Shown here: piece by piece, positions 1 through 5,528 of the stretch
Layout of the letters: each line of letters begins with the position of its first letter
Numbering within the stretch: position 1 is the stretch's first letter
Source: Moraxellaceae bacterium UBA2032
Lineage (GTDB): Bacteria > Pseudomonadota > Gammaproteobacteria > Pseudomonadales > Moraxellaceae
Direction: 5' to 3'
Length of the DNA stretch: 6,209 nucleotides
NCBI GenBank assembly: GCA_002333125.1
Contig: DDBM01000009.1
Span: forward strand, 21,136-27,344
Made by a program: the position numbers and the translations under genes
Notes under the pieces: model-generated
The model's database searches: none
Told to the model about the DNA's origin: nothing
What the model saw: the letters and a program-made list of their open reading frames with translations, nothing else

Positions 1-887
1 GCAATATCTTCCAAAATATGTGCAGGCTCTTCGACCAACTTTGCACCTTGTCTAATTAAGGCATGACACCCTTTGGCTTGTAAATTAAACACTGAACTTG
101 GGATTGCCCATACCTCGCGGTTTTGGTCGGCAGCAAGCTGCGCGGTAATAAGCGAGCCACTTTCTAAGGCGGCCTCAACCACCAACACCCCTAAACTCAA
201 ACCACTAATAATGCGGTTGCGGCGTGGAAAATGATAATTAATAGGTGGTGTGAGCGGCAAAAATTCACTGACTAATAAGCCATCTTGCGCCACAATTTGC
301 TCGGCTAAACGACTATGCTGACGTGGATATAAGTGCGCTAAACCCGTGCCTAAAACGGCAATAGTAATACCTTTAGCATGTAACGTGGCTTGATGTGCCG
401 CGCCATCTATACCCAATGCCAAACCGCTGGTAATGGCTAAACCTTGTTGAGATAACTCACTAGCAAACAATTCGGCCAACTTAAAACCGCCTTGCGTCGC
501 TTTGCGTGTGCCTACAATGGCTATTTGTGGCCATGTTAAATGACTGATTTCACCACGACAAAATAATAAGGGAGGTGCATCGGGGATTTCTTTGAGTAAG
601 GGAGGATAGCGAGTGTCATCTAAAGTAATAACTGCTATGTGTAATTGTTCAAGCGTTTTTAGGGTTTTGCTTATCTCTTGGGCAATGCTGGTATCGTGAC
701 CTTGTTGCCATTGGCTGTAATTGGCCACTACTTTGGCCGAGACCCCTGCTTGTTGCCATTGTACGCTAGAAGCCATTAACACCATTTTTGGAGAAGAAAA
801 TGCGCGTAACAATTTATAAAATGCAGACGACGATTGCTCAACCAATCGCCATAACAAGAGCCAATCTAAATACAAAGTTTGAGACAT
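1..887 (-). CDS. dprA: DNA processing protein DprA (Smf), 3' end cut off by the window edge
   Basis: DprA binds incoming single-stranded DNA in the cytoplasm, protects it and loads RecA during natural transformation; homologues exist in most bacteria. The 295 visible residues start MSQTLYLDWL. A helical N-terminal region (about 1-110) precedes the Rossmann-like DprA core: IVGTRKAT at 124-131, SGLALGIDGAAH at 154-165, AVLGTGL at 177-183, SEF at 207-209, FPRRNRIISGLS at 220-231, VVEA at 236-239, SGSLITA at 243-249 and GCHALIRQGA at 273-282. The family is usually about 360-380 residues, so the C-terminal winged-helix domain should lie beyond position 1. The ATG at 885-887 is preceded by AAAAGGA six bases upstream, which supports this start. 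The gene lies downstream of the LysM gene on the same strand, but a terminator at 989-1020 lies between them, so dprA needs read-through or its own promoter. I see no good promoter in the gap. The frame is open throughout. Confidence 0.96.
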   Translation of the reverse strand, partial: MSQTLYLDWLLLWRLVEQSSSAFYKLLRAFSSPKMVLMASSVQWQQAGVSAKVVANYSQWQQGHDTSIAQEISKTLKTLEQLHIAVITLDDTRYPPLLKEIPDAPPLLFCRGEISHLTWPQIAIVGTRKATQGGFKLAELFASELSQQGLAITSGLALGIDGAAHQATLHAKGITIAVLGTGLAHLYPRQHSRLAEQIVAQDGLLVSEFLPLTPPINYHFPRRNRIISGLSLGVLVVEAALESGSLITAQLAADQNREVWAIPSSVFNLQAKGCHALIRQGAKLVEEPAHILEDI

Positions 888-893
888 AAAAAA

Positions 894-897
894 TCCT
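894..897 (-). promoter_or_regulatory. Ribosome binding site of dprA
   Basis: The minus strand reads AAAAGGA followed by six T residues and then ATG. The AGGA core has near-ideal spacing and fixes the dprA start at 887. Confidence 0.7.
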
Positions 898-929
898 TTT
901 ACTTAAAACTGACAACTTGCTTTTAAAAT

Positions 930-979
930 CCCTTCGACTACGCTCAGGGAGCAGTTTAGGTGGTTGAGCGTAGTCAAAA
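930..979. repeat. REP-like imperfect inverted repeat between tsaP and dprA
   Basis: GACTACGCTCA at 936-946 is the exact reverse complement of TGAGCGTAGTC at 965-975, giving an 11-bp stem around an 18-base loop. The left arm sits in CCCTTCGACTACGCTCAGGG (930-949), a wording I recognise from dispersed intergenic repeats of many bacteria, whose chance translations read like PERSRRD. Both arms hold the CTAC/GTAG tetranucleotide that is typical of REP elements linked to RAYT transposases. The family assignment rests on recognition and not on a search. It lies in the 5' region of dprA and could form a hairpin in any read-through transcript from tsaP. Confidence 0.6.
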
Positions 980-988
980 CCAAACAAT

Positions 989-1020
989 AAAAAAAGCTGT
1001 CTTATAAAGACAGCCTTTTT
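989..1020 (-). terminator. Rho-independent terminator of the LysM (tsaP-like) gene
   Basis: GCTGTCTT (996-1003) and AAGACAGC (1007-1014) form a perfect 8-bp stem with a 3-base loop. Read on the minus strand, the stem is followed by seven T residues (complement of 989-995) and preceded by an A tract. It begins 17 bases after the stop codon of the LysM gene. The plus-strand side also ends in five T residues (1016-1020), so it could act in both directions, but no plus-strand gene ends here. Confidence 0.88.
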
Positions 1021-1036
1021 AGTCAAACATTAAGGT

Positions 1037-2134
1037 TTAGTCACCACTAACAGGTGGTCGAATTTCATCGCCTACACTAATGGCGGTAGAGGCACGTAAC
1101 ACAATCGCATAGCTAACTTTGTCAAATGTACGAAACACCATAGCCAAGCCTGCACGCTCTGATGGCAGACGGATCAGCTCTTCTTTAACGCGGTCTGTTA
1201 CCACCGCACCGCGTTGATACAAGGCAAAAGTATTGCCTTGTTTAACACCATCACGGTCGCCGCGATTTAGTACAATCACACTGTTAAGGCCACCGTTTAC
1301 CAAAGAACCCATGATACGAATAATACGCCCTGCTTTGACGTTTTCTGGATTACTCGGATAAAAAATCGGAGTCACTGCACGCGCTTCAGTAGCAAATACA
1401 CGGTCGCCAATGCGTACTTCTTGAGTGCTACGTGCAATTTCAAAAGAAGCGATATCGCCCTGTAATGCAACGATACGTCCCGAAGCGACATCTTCACCTT
1501 CAAAACCTAAATATTCTTTGGTTTCTGGGTCGTCATAACGTAAGCCTTTACGATACACACCCAACGACTCGCCTAATTTAAAGTCTTTACCACGCAAATA
1601 TACCGTATCACCTTGACCTGCTAATACACGTTTACTACCCGCTGACAACACATAAGGTGCTTTGGTAAAATCATCTGCACCAAATACACGGCTATCGGTT
1701 AAATAAGAGCGAATATCTTTAAGCGAAATCGCAGGGATGGCTAAATCTAAATCTTCAACACGAATTTGTGGGCTAAGGCTATTAGAACCACTGCCACCGC
1801 TAATGCTTGCACTATTGCTTAAATTAGCTAATACCTGCTCACAACCGCCGCCTGTATCTATTGCAACCACCGAGCGTTGCTCAATATGGCAAAGTAGTAA
1901 ACTATCACCCGGAAAAATCAAATGAGGATTACGCACTTGTTGGTTAGCCTGCCAAATTTCTGGCCAACGCCAAGCATCATTTAAATAGCGGCTAGCAATG
2001 CCCCACAAGGTATCGCCTTTTTGGACAGTATAACGCTCAGGCGCACCTGTTTTTACGTCATCAGATTTAACATCAGCTTGCAATGGTGCGCTAAACATTG
2101 CAGAAACAAGCGCGAGTAACACCAATTTTTTCAT
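1037..2134 (-). CDS. tsaP: LysM-domain periplasmic protein, TsaP-like (type IV pilus secretin-associated)
   Basis: This 365-residue exported protein probably binds peptidoglycan. TsaP proteins help anchor the type IV pilus secretin ring to the cell wall. A signal peptide (MKKLVLLALVSAMFSAPLQA, 1-20, AxA-type cleavage) is followed by a LysM domain at about 35-82 (YTVQKGDTLWGIASRYL through NPHLIFPGDSLLL). A low-complexity Ser/Gly linker spans about 104-121. The C-terminal region (about 255-360), with NSVIVLNRGDRDGVKQGN and ERAGLAMVFRTFDKVSYAIVLRAS, resembles the FlgT-C-like part of TsaP. Two cysteines, C82 and C98, might form a disulfide in the periplasm. The position between def and dprA matches PA0020 (tsaP) of P. 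aeruginosa. The start is supported by AAGGGA seven bases upstream, and the gene ends at a strong terminator. The LysM protein call is near certain; the pilus role is inferred from homology and synteny. Confidence 0.9.
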   Translation of the reverse strand: MKKLVLLALVSAMFSAPLQADVKSDDVKTGAPERYTVQKGDTLWGIASRYLNDAWRWPEIWQANQQVRNPHLIFPGDSLLLCHIEQRSVVAIDTGGGCEQVLANLSNSASISGGSGSNSLSPQIRVEDLDLAIPAISLKDIRSYLTDSRVFGADDFTKAPYVLSAGSKRVLAGQGDTVYLRGKDFKLGESLGVYRKGLRYDDPETKEYLGFEGEDVASGRIVALQGDIASFEIARSTQEVRIGDRVFATEARAVTPIFYPSNPENVKAGRIIRIMGSLVNGGLNSVIVLNRGDRDGVKQGNTFALYQRGAVVTDRVKEELIRLPSERAGLAMVFRTFDKVSYAIVLRASTAISVGDEIRPPVSGD

Positions 2135-2141
2135 TATCTAT

Positions 2142-2147
2142 TCCCTT
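2142..2147 (-). promoter_or_regulatory. Ribosome binding site of the tsaP-like gene
   Basis: The minus strand reads AAGGGA followed by seven bases and ATG, a strong Shine-Dalgarno match that supports the start at 2134. Confidence 0.7.
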
Positions 2148-2166
2148 GTTGGCGGGACTTTTCATA

Positions 2167-2178
2167 GTCAGGACTGAC
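2167..2178. repeat. Short dyad in the divergent tsaP/def region
   Basis: GTCAG and CTGAC flank a 2-base centre. The dyad sits just downstream of the weak minus-strand promoter candidate, where an operator could lie. At 5 bp per arm it may be chance. Confidence 0.2.
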
Positions 2179-2189
2179 ACAAGACTATT

Positions 2190-2218
2190 TATATAGCTCT
2201 TGCCAAGGCCGCATTTAA
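2190..2218 (-). promoter_or_regulatory. Weak candidate sigma-70 promoter for the tsaP-like gene
   Basis: On the minus strand, TTAAAT (complement of 2213-2218) and TATATA (complement of 2190-2195) are 17 bases apart. The -35 box matches consensus at only three positions and the -10 box at four. An overlapping TATAAA (2188-2193) is an alternative -10 box. It would give a leader of about 45 bases. Confidence 0.2.
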
Positions 2219-2237
2219 AGCTTTGAGTATTATTTCT

Positions 2238-2268
2238 TTGTGTGCCATCTAAGCTAATCGCTTATAAT
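2238..2268 (+). promoter_or_regulatory. Candidate sigma-70 promoter of def
   Basis: A perfect TATAAT lies at 2263-2268. The best -35 box is TTGTGT (2238-2243), with a long 19-base spacer and only three consensus matches; there is no TG extension. Transcription would begin near 2275, leaving a leader of about 128 bases before the def ATG. The -10 box is convincing and the -35 box is not. Confidence 0.5.
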
Positions 2269-2280
2269 ATGGCATTGTGC

Positions 2281-2327
2281 TGAGATTGTAGAGACAGTTA
2301 TCTCGCTTGGCAATGCCAAGACTCTCA
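2281..2327 (+). promoter_or_regulatory. Foldable 5' leader of def (possible three-helix junction)
   Basis: TGAGA (2281-2285) can pair with TCTCA (2323-2327), enclosing two hairpins. The first is GAGA/TCTC (2291-2294 with 2301-2304). The second is CTTGGC/GCCAAG (2306-2311 with 2315-2320) around an AAT loop. No T tract follows, so this is not an intrinsic terminator. It would start only about six bases from the predicted transcript end. The pairings are seen in the sequence; any regulatory role is inference, and the fold matches no riboswitch class I know. Confidence 0.3.
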
Positions 2328-2402
2328 ACAGATGCAATTCAACGTACTTTTACAACAGGCTGCACCGCTTAGCAAGCCTTATAACAGCAGGTAATTCACA
2401 TT

Positions 2403-2909
2403 ATGGCAAAACTTCCAATTTTGCACTTTCCTGACCCACGTTTACGCACCAAAGCAAAACCTGTTGCCGTTGTTGATGATGCGATTCGTCAATTGATTAA
2501 AGATATGTTTGAAACCATGTACGATGCACCGGGTATAGGCTTGGCTGCGACGCAGGTTAATCATCATATTCGTTTGGTGGTGATGGATTTGAGTGAAGAA
2601 AAAAACCAGCCAATGGTTTTTATTAACCCTAAAGTAACGCCACTCACCCAAGAAAAAGCTCCTTATGAAGAAGGCTGTTTGTCTGTTCCTAGTGTTTATG
2701 ATGTGGTTGACCGCCCGACGATGGTTAGGATAGAAGCACTTAATGAACAAGGCGAAGCCTTTAGTCTAGAAACCGATGGTTTATTGGCGGTGTGTATTCA
2801 ACACGAGCTTGACCATTTAGAGGGCAAGCTTTTTGTGGATTATTTATCGAGCCTAAAACGTCAACGTATTAAAGCTAAATTGCAAAAACTGCAAAAGCAA
2901 CAGGCGTAG
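2403..2909 (+). CDS. def: Peptide deformylase
   Basis: This is the metal-dependent hydrolase (iron in vivo) that removes the formyl group from the N-terminal methionine of new proteins at the ribosome exit. At 168 residues it has normal length. All three signature motifs are intact: GIGLAATQ at 44-51, EGCLSVP at 90-96 with metal ligand C92, and QHELDHLEG at 133-141 with ligands H134 and H138 and catalytic E135. The N-terminal LHFPDPRLR is typical and fixes the start. The ribosome binding site is weak: AGG at 2389-2391 lies 11 bases from ATG. The C-terminal tail (about 150-168) is rich in Lys, Arg and Gln. The TAG stop codon at 2907-2909 is part of the left arm of a palindromic repeat. The usual partner gene fmt is 1.65 kb away instead of adjacent. 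Confidence 0.97.
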   Translation: MAKLPILHFPDPRLRTKAKPVAVVDDAIRQLIKDMFETMYDAPGIGLAATQVNHHIRLVVMDLSEEKNQPMVFINPKVTPLTQEKAPYEEGCLSVPSVYDVVDRPTMVRIEALNEQGEAFSLETDGLLAVCIQHELDHLEGKLFVDYLSSLKRQRIKAKLQKLQKQQA

Positions 2910-2981
2910 CCCAGCCAAAATTTAAATTATTTAAAAAAGTCTTTTACAAACAATAAGCTGGGCAAAATGCCCAGCCTACGC
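2904..2981. repeat. GTAG/CTAC-bounded palindromic repeat between def and the RCC1 gene
   Basis: GCGTAG (2904-2909) and CTACGC (2976-2981) are exact inverted ends. Inside, GCCCAGC (2909-2915) can pair with GCTGGGC (2957-2963), which in turn forms a perfect 8-bp hairpin with TGCCCAGC (2968-2975) around an AAA loop. The arms resemble dispersed GTAG-plus-palindrome intergenic repeats. The left arm overlaps the end of def. A further GTAGG at 2996-3000 can pair with CCTAC at 2975-2979. Confidence 0.5.
2950..2975 (-). terminator. Possible terminator hairpin for the RCC1 lipoprotein gene
   Basis: The 8-bp GCTGGGCA/TGCCCAGC hairpin (2957-2975) is followed on the minus strand by TTATTGT, a moderately T-rich tail. 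On the plus strand no T tract follows. It lies 25 bases past the RCC1 stop codon and could end minus-strand transcripts, or slow both convergent transcripts. It doubles as the core of the repeat described here. Confidence 0.4.
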
Positions 2982-3000
2982 TTGCTCCGTGTTGTGTAGG

Positions 3001-4203
3001 TTATTTCCAAGTCCACAAAGACTTTTCTGGCTTACTAATTGTTAATGTTGACTTTTTTAGCATCATACCAACTTCACCATTGCTAAAACCGATTGCACCA
3101 CCATAATTACCTCGTAAAATAAACGTGATATTTTTATCTGTTAGAATATTTATAGGATACGGCTCACGACTACTATTCATATTTGCTAAATCAGGACGCG
3201 CATAAACTCCACCTCCCCATTGCCATAATCTTCCTTTATCATCAAGTGCTAGCGACCTTGAAATTTGTGTTATGTGGCCAATATTTTTGACCTTAACAAA
3301 TTCTTTTTTACTATTAAATGTACCATCCCCTAACTCGCCACTCACATTTTCACCTTGTGCATAGACAAAACCATCTCGTGCCAATATGTATATATTGGAA
3401 TGAGATAACGCTATATCAGAAATGGTAATTTTGGAATTTGGTAGAAGTGTACTTATAGAAACAGGCATGTCTGACTTAGATATAGAACCATCTATGGATA
3501 AATATTTCCACACAAAACCATGACCATCTTTTGTTAACACAGCACTATCAAACGAGGTAGCAATCACTTTAACCGCTTGCTCATTCTTATAAATCACCGT
3601 GGGCATTCTTTTTATGTCTTCGTCATTTTTTACGTTATTTAATATATGAGCATTATTACCCCATCCCCACACTCGTCCCTGTTTATCTAACGCCAAGGAA
3701 AAATTATCACCTGCCCCTATACTCACCACCTCCTTTAAATCAGGTATCTGTTTGGGGGTTCGTTGCTGTTGGTCATACTTCAAATTTGCTGGGTCACCAT
3801 AAGGTAAGCCATCTGCTTGGTAACCCAATTGCCCTTTTTTGTTGTCACCCCAACTCCACACCGTGCCATCTTTACGCAACGCTAATACATGCTCACCGCC
3901 TACAGCTACTTCTACAAAATCAGTCATATTAGGTATTGCTTGGGGGGTTGGCCTACTTTCAAACTTACCAAGCCCCAACATTCCATAGCCCCAACTCCAT
4001 ACTGTGCCATCTTCTTTTACACCAACGGCAAAGCTATGCCCTAATGCCAACCGCTTAGGCTGTGTGTTTATGGGTAAGGGTTGCTCAAAGGGGCGTGTGT
4101 CGCCTTGCCCTACAACCACATTACCCACCACAGGCACTTCATACACCGAAGAAATACAGCCGCTTAATAACAAGGCTGATAAGCAATAAGCCAAATAACG
4201 CAT
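3001..4203 (-). CDS. Predicted lipoprotein with RCC1-type beta-propeller repeats, function unknown
   Basis: This 400-residue protein has a lipoprotein signal peptide with lipobox LSGC at 13-16. C16 would be lipidated; the next residue is Ile, not Asp, which favours the outer membrane. From about residue 54 the chain is seven repeats of about 50 residues, starting near 54, 101, 164, 215, 266, 316 and 364. Repeats 1-3 keep the RCC1 pattern (GTVWSWG at 66-72 and 113-119, GRVWGWG at 176-182), repeats 5 and 6 are partial (GELGDGT 289-295, GRLWQWG 324-330), and 4 and 7 are degenerate. Seven repeats fit one closed propeller. The chain ends in LWTWK, which could supply a closing strand. Such proteins usually mediate binding; the partner cannot be read from the sequence. 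AAAGGA seven bases upstream supports the ATG. The gene sits reversed between def and fmt, and its 3' half is more AT-rich than its 5' half. Confidence 0.88.
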   Translation of the reverse strand: MRYLAYCLSALLLSGCISSVYEVPVVGNVVVGQGDTRPFEQPLPINTQPKRLALGHSFAVGVKEDGTVWSWGYGMLGLGKFESRPTPQAIPNMTDFVEVAVGGEHVLALRKDGTVWSWGDNKKGQLGYQADGLPYGDPANLKYDQQQRTPKQIPDLKEVVSIGAGDNFSLALDKQGRVWGWGNNAHILNNVKNDEDIKRMPTVIYKNEQAVKVIATSFDSAVLTKDGHGFVWKYLSIDGSISKSDMPVSISTLLPNSKITISDIALSHSNIYILARDGFVYAQGENVSGELGDGTFNSKKEFVKVKNIGHITQISRSLALDDKGRLWQWGGGVYARPDLANMNSSREPYPINILTDKNITFILRGNYGGAIGFSNGEVGMMLKKSTLTISKPEKSLWTWK

Positions 4204-4210
4204 TTTTTTA

Positions 4211-4216
4211 TCCTTT
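4211..4216 (-). promoter_or_regulatory. Ribosome binding site of the RCC1 lipoprotein gene
   Basis: The minus strand reads AAAGGA, then seven bases, then ATG at 4203. This fixes the start immediately before the signal peptide. Confidence 0.7.
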
Positions 4217-4261
4217 TACTCAAGTTTAAACAGTGTGGCTAAAACACAAACCGTGCCAACC

Positions 4262-4290
4262 ATTTAAAACAATATTTTTCAATGAGTTAA
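4262..4290 (-). promoter_or_regulatory. Weak candidate promoter for the RCC1 lipoprotein gene
   Basis: On the minus strand, TTAACT (complement of 4285-4290) and TTAAAT (complement of 4262-4267) are 17 bases apart, each matching consensus at four of six positions. The surrounding DNA is very AT-rich, so chance matches are likely. Confidence 0.22.
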
Positions 4291-4354
4291 CATTTAATAG
4301 CAAATCATATTTTTAAACAAATAGACTTAATTTGTTGCATGGCAAACGTTTTTT

Positions 4355-4452
4355 GTAGGGTGTTTTTATAAATAGCCCCAAATGTGGGTTGACGTAGCAA
4401 ACCCACAATTTACATTTATTTATCGTGGGTTTCGTTCCTCTACCCACGCTAC
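4355..4452. repeat. Palindromic repeat element with GTAG/CTAC ends and two hairpins
   Basis: GTAGGGTG (4355-4362) and CACGCTAC (4445-4452) are inverted ends matching at seven of eight positions. Inside are TGTGGGTT/AACCCACA (4383-4390 with 4400-4407, loop of nine) and CGTGGGT/ACCCACG (4424-4430 with 4442-4448, loop of eleven). The two stems share the GTGGGT/ACCCAC core and can also pair with each other. The wording resembles dispersed GTAGGGTGGGTT-type repeats of Gammaproteobacteria; that comparison is from memory. No target-site duplication is obvious. Confidence 0.5.
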
Positions 4453-4502
4453 GGCCATTCGACCACCTACACACCCAAACAGGCTATTTTTCACCCTAAT
4501 CA

Positions 4503-4531
4503 TCAACAAACAAACAAGATTACGCTACAAT
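4503..4531 (+). promoter_or_regulatory. Candidate sigma-70 promoter of fmt-rsmB
   Basis: TCAACA (4503-4508, four of six consensus matches) and TACAAT (4526-4531, five of six) are separated by an ideal 17 bases. Transcription would start near 4538, about 25 bases before the fmt start. A 5-bp dyad, CGCTA/TAGCG (4523-4527 with 4531-4535), spans the -10 box. Confidence 0.55.
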
Positions 4532-4549
4532 AGCGGATTGTTTATTTTT

Positions 4550-4553
4550 AAGG
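4550..4553 (+). promoter_or_regulatory. Ribosome binding site deciding the TTG start of fmt
   Basis: AAGG lies nine bases before the TTG at 4563-4565. No in-frame ATG or GTG occurs between the upstream stop at 4497-4499 and the conserved RIIFAGTP motif, so this site supports TTG as the start codon. Confidence 0.6.
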
Positions 4554-4562
4554 TTTATTTTT

Positions 4563-5528
4563 TTGGACAGTCCCCTTCGTATCATTTTTGCAGGCACACC
4601 CGTTTTTGCTGCCGAATCGTTACGCGCCCTTTTACATACTCAACACCAAGTCGTTGGCGTTTATACCCAACCCGACCGCCCCGTAGGTCGTGGCCGCGAA
4701 TTAAAGCCTAGCCCTGTTAAAGAATTAGCTTTAGCGCGCAAACTACCTGTCTTTCAACCTGTCTCGCTACGCGATAACCAAGCACAAGCCGAATTAGCCG
4801 AACTCGAAGCCGACATTATGGTTGTAGCGGCTTATGGCTTAATTTTGCCCAAAGCCGTGTTACAAACGCCTCGTTTGGGCTGTATTAATGTACATGGCTC
4901 TTTGTTACCGCGTTGGCGTGGTGCTGCGCCAATTCAACGCGCCATTTTGACAGGTGATAAAGAAACAGGCATTACCATTATGCAAATGGACGAAGGCTTA
5001 GACACAGGTGCAATGCTGTATAAAATGGCCTGTCCTATTTCGGAACACGACACCTCGGCCAGTTTGCATGACCGTTTAGCTTTTTTGGGCGGTGATGCCC
5101 TACTCACGGTATTAGAGGCCATCGAAAACGACGAGCCTTTTGCGCCTCAAGCCCAAGATAATACCCTTGCCACTTATGCCGCCAAACTCAGCAAAGAAGA
5201 AGGCAATATAAATTGGTTAGCGTCGGCCTTAGATATTACCCGTGCCATACGTGCCTTTAACGCATGGCCTGTTGCTTATACCCAAGTACATGGGCAAACC
5301 GTACGTATTTGGCAAGCACATATTGTTGTGGGCGAAAAAACCTCTGCCCCTGCAGGTATGATTATTAAAGCCGACAAACAAGGCTTATGGGTGGCAACAG
5401 GTGACAACCGCGTTGTGGCCATTGATAACTTGCAATTACCTAATGGCAAAGCCTTACGTTATGTAGATGTGCTTAACTCACGCAAAGAGCTTTTTGAAAC
5501 AGGTACACACTTAGGCAACAAAGCATGA
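4563..5528 (+). CDS. fmt: Methionyl-tRNA formyltransferase, TTG start
   Basis: Fmt transfers a formyl group from 10-formyl-tetrahydrofolate to the amino group of Met-tRNA(fMet), preparing it for translation initiation. The 321 residues match the usual length (315 in E. coli). The N-terminal Rossmann domain opens with RIIFAGTPVFAAESL (6-20). The basic loop QPDRPVGRGRELKPSPVK (37-54) corresponds to the tRNA-binding insertion. The catalytic trio is present: N109 and H111 in INVHGSLLPRWRGAAP, and D147 in QMDEGLDTG. The C-terminal OB-fold-like domain runs from about 207. The start is TTG: no in-frame ATG lies upstream, and the first internal ATG would remove the active-site fold. AGTPVF has Val where Asp or Glu is common. 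The TGA stop overlaps the rsmB ATG, so the two are probably translationally coupled. Confidence 0.96.
   Translation: MDSPLRIIFAGTPVFAAESLRALLHTQHQVVGVYTQPDRPVGRGRELKPSPVKELALARKLPVFQPVSLRDNQAQAELAELEADIMVVAAYGLILPKAVLQTPRLGCINVHGSLLPRWRGAAPIQRAILTGDKETGITIMQMDEGLDTGAMLYKMACPISEHDTSASLHDRLAFLGGDALLTVLEAIENDEPFAPQAQDNTLATYAAKLSKEEGNINWLASALDITRAIRAFNAWPVAYTQVHGQTVRIWQAHIVVGEKTSAPAGMIIKADKQGLWVATGDNRVVAIDNLQLPNGKALRYVDVLNSRKELFETGTHLGNKA

Larger units (their letters stand above)
4204..4562. other. Gene-free region between the divergent RCC1 and fmt genes
   Basis: The left part (4204 to about 4354) is AT-rich and should hold the RCC1 gene promoter. The middle (4355-4452) is a palindromic repeat element. 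The right part (about 4500-4562) holds the fmt promoter and ribosome binding site. An open frame that starts inside the repeat and runs into fmt has no credible protein features. No RNA gene is recognisable. Confidence 0.7.

Noticed and set aside
838..1026. Open frame of 62 codons on the minus strand over the dprA start and the tsaP terminator
   Set aside because: It overlaps dprA, the REP-like repeat and the terminator. Its translation (PERSRRD-like) is the usual chance reading of this repeat type.
1737..1925. Short plus-strand open frame opposite the tsaP-like gene
   Set aside because: It is a shadow of the tsaP-like reading frame with low-complexity composition.
2306..2320. Hairpin in the def leader considered as a terminator or attenuator
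   Set aside because: The 6-bp stem is perfect, but no T tract follows on either strand, so intrinsic termination is unlikely.
2442..2750. Open frame of 102 codons antisense to def
   Set aside because: It lies wholly opposite the conserved deformylase coding region, with no ribosome binding site or recognisable features.
4004..4189. Short plus-strand open frame opposite the RCC1 gene N-terminus
   Set aside because: It is antisense to the signal peptide and first repeat, has no ribosome binding site, and no family is recognisable.
4224..4231. GTTTAAAC palindrome upstream of the RCC1 gene considered as an operator
   Set aside because: An 8-base palindrome of this AT-rich kind is expected by chance in such DNA and has no partner site.
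4382..4711. Open frame of 109 codons on the plus strand running into fmt
   Set aside because: It begins inside the palindromic repeat, overlaps fmt in another frame, has no ribosome binding site and shows no domain.
4934..5122. Short minus-strand open frame inside fmt
   Set aside because: It is antisense to the conserved Fmt catalytic region and is explained by fmt codon structure.
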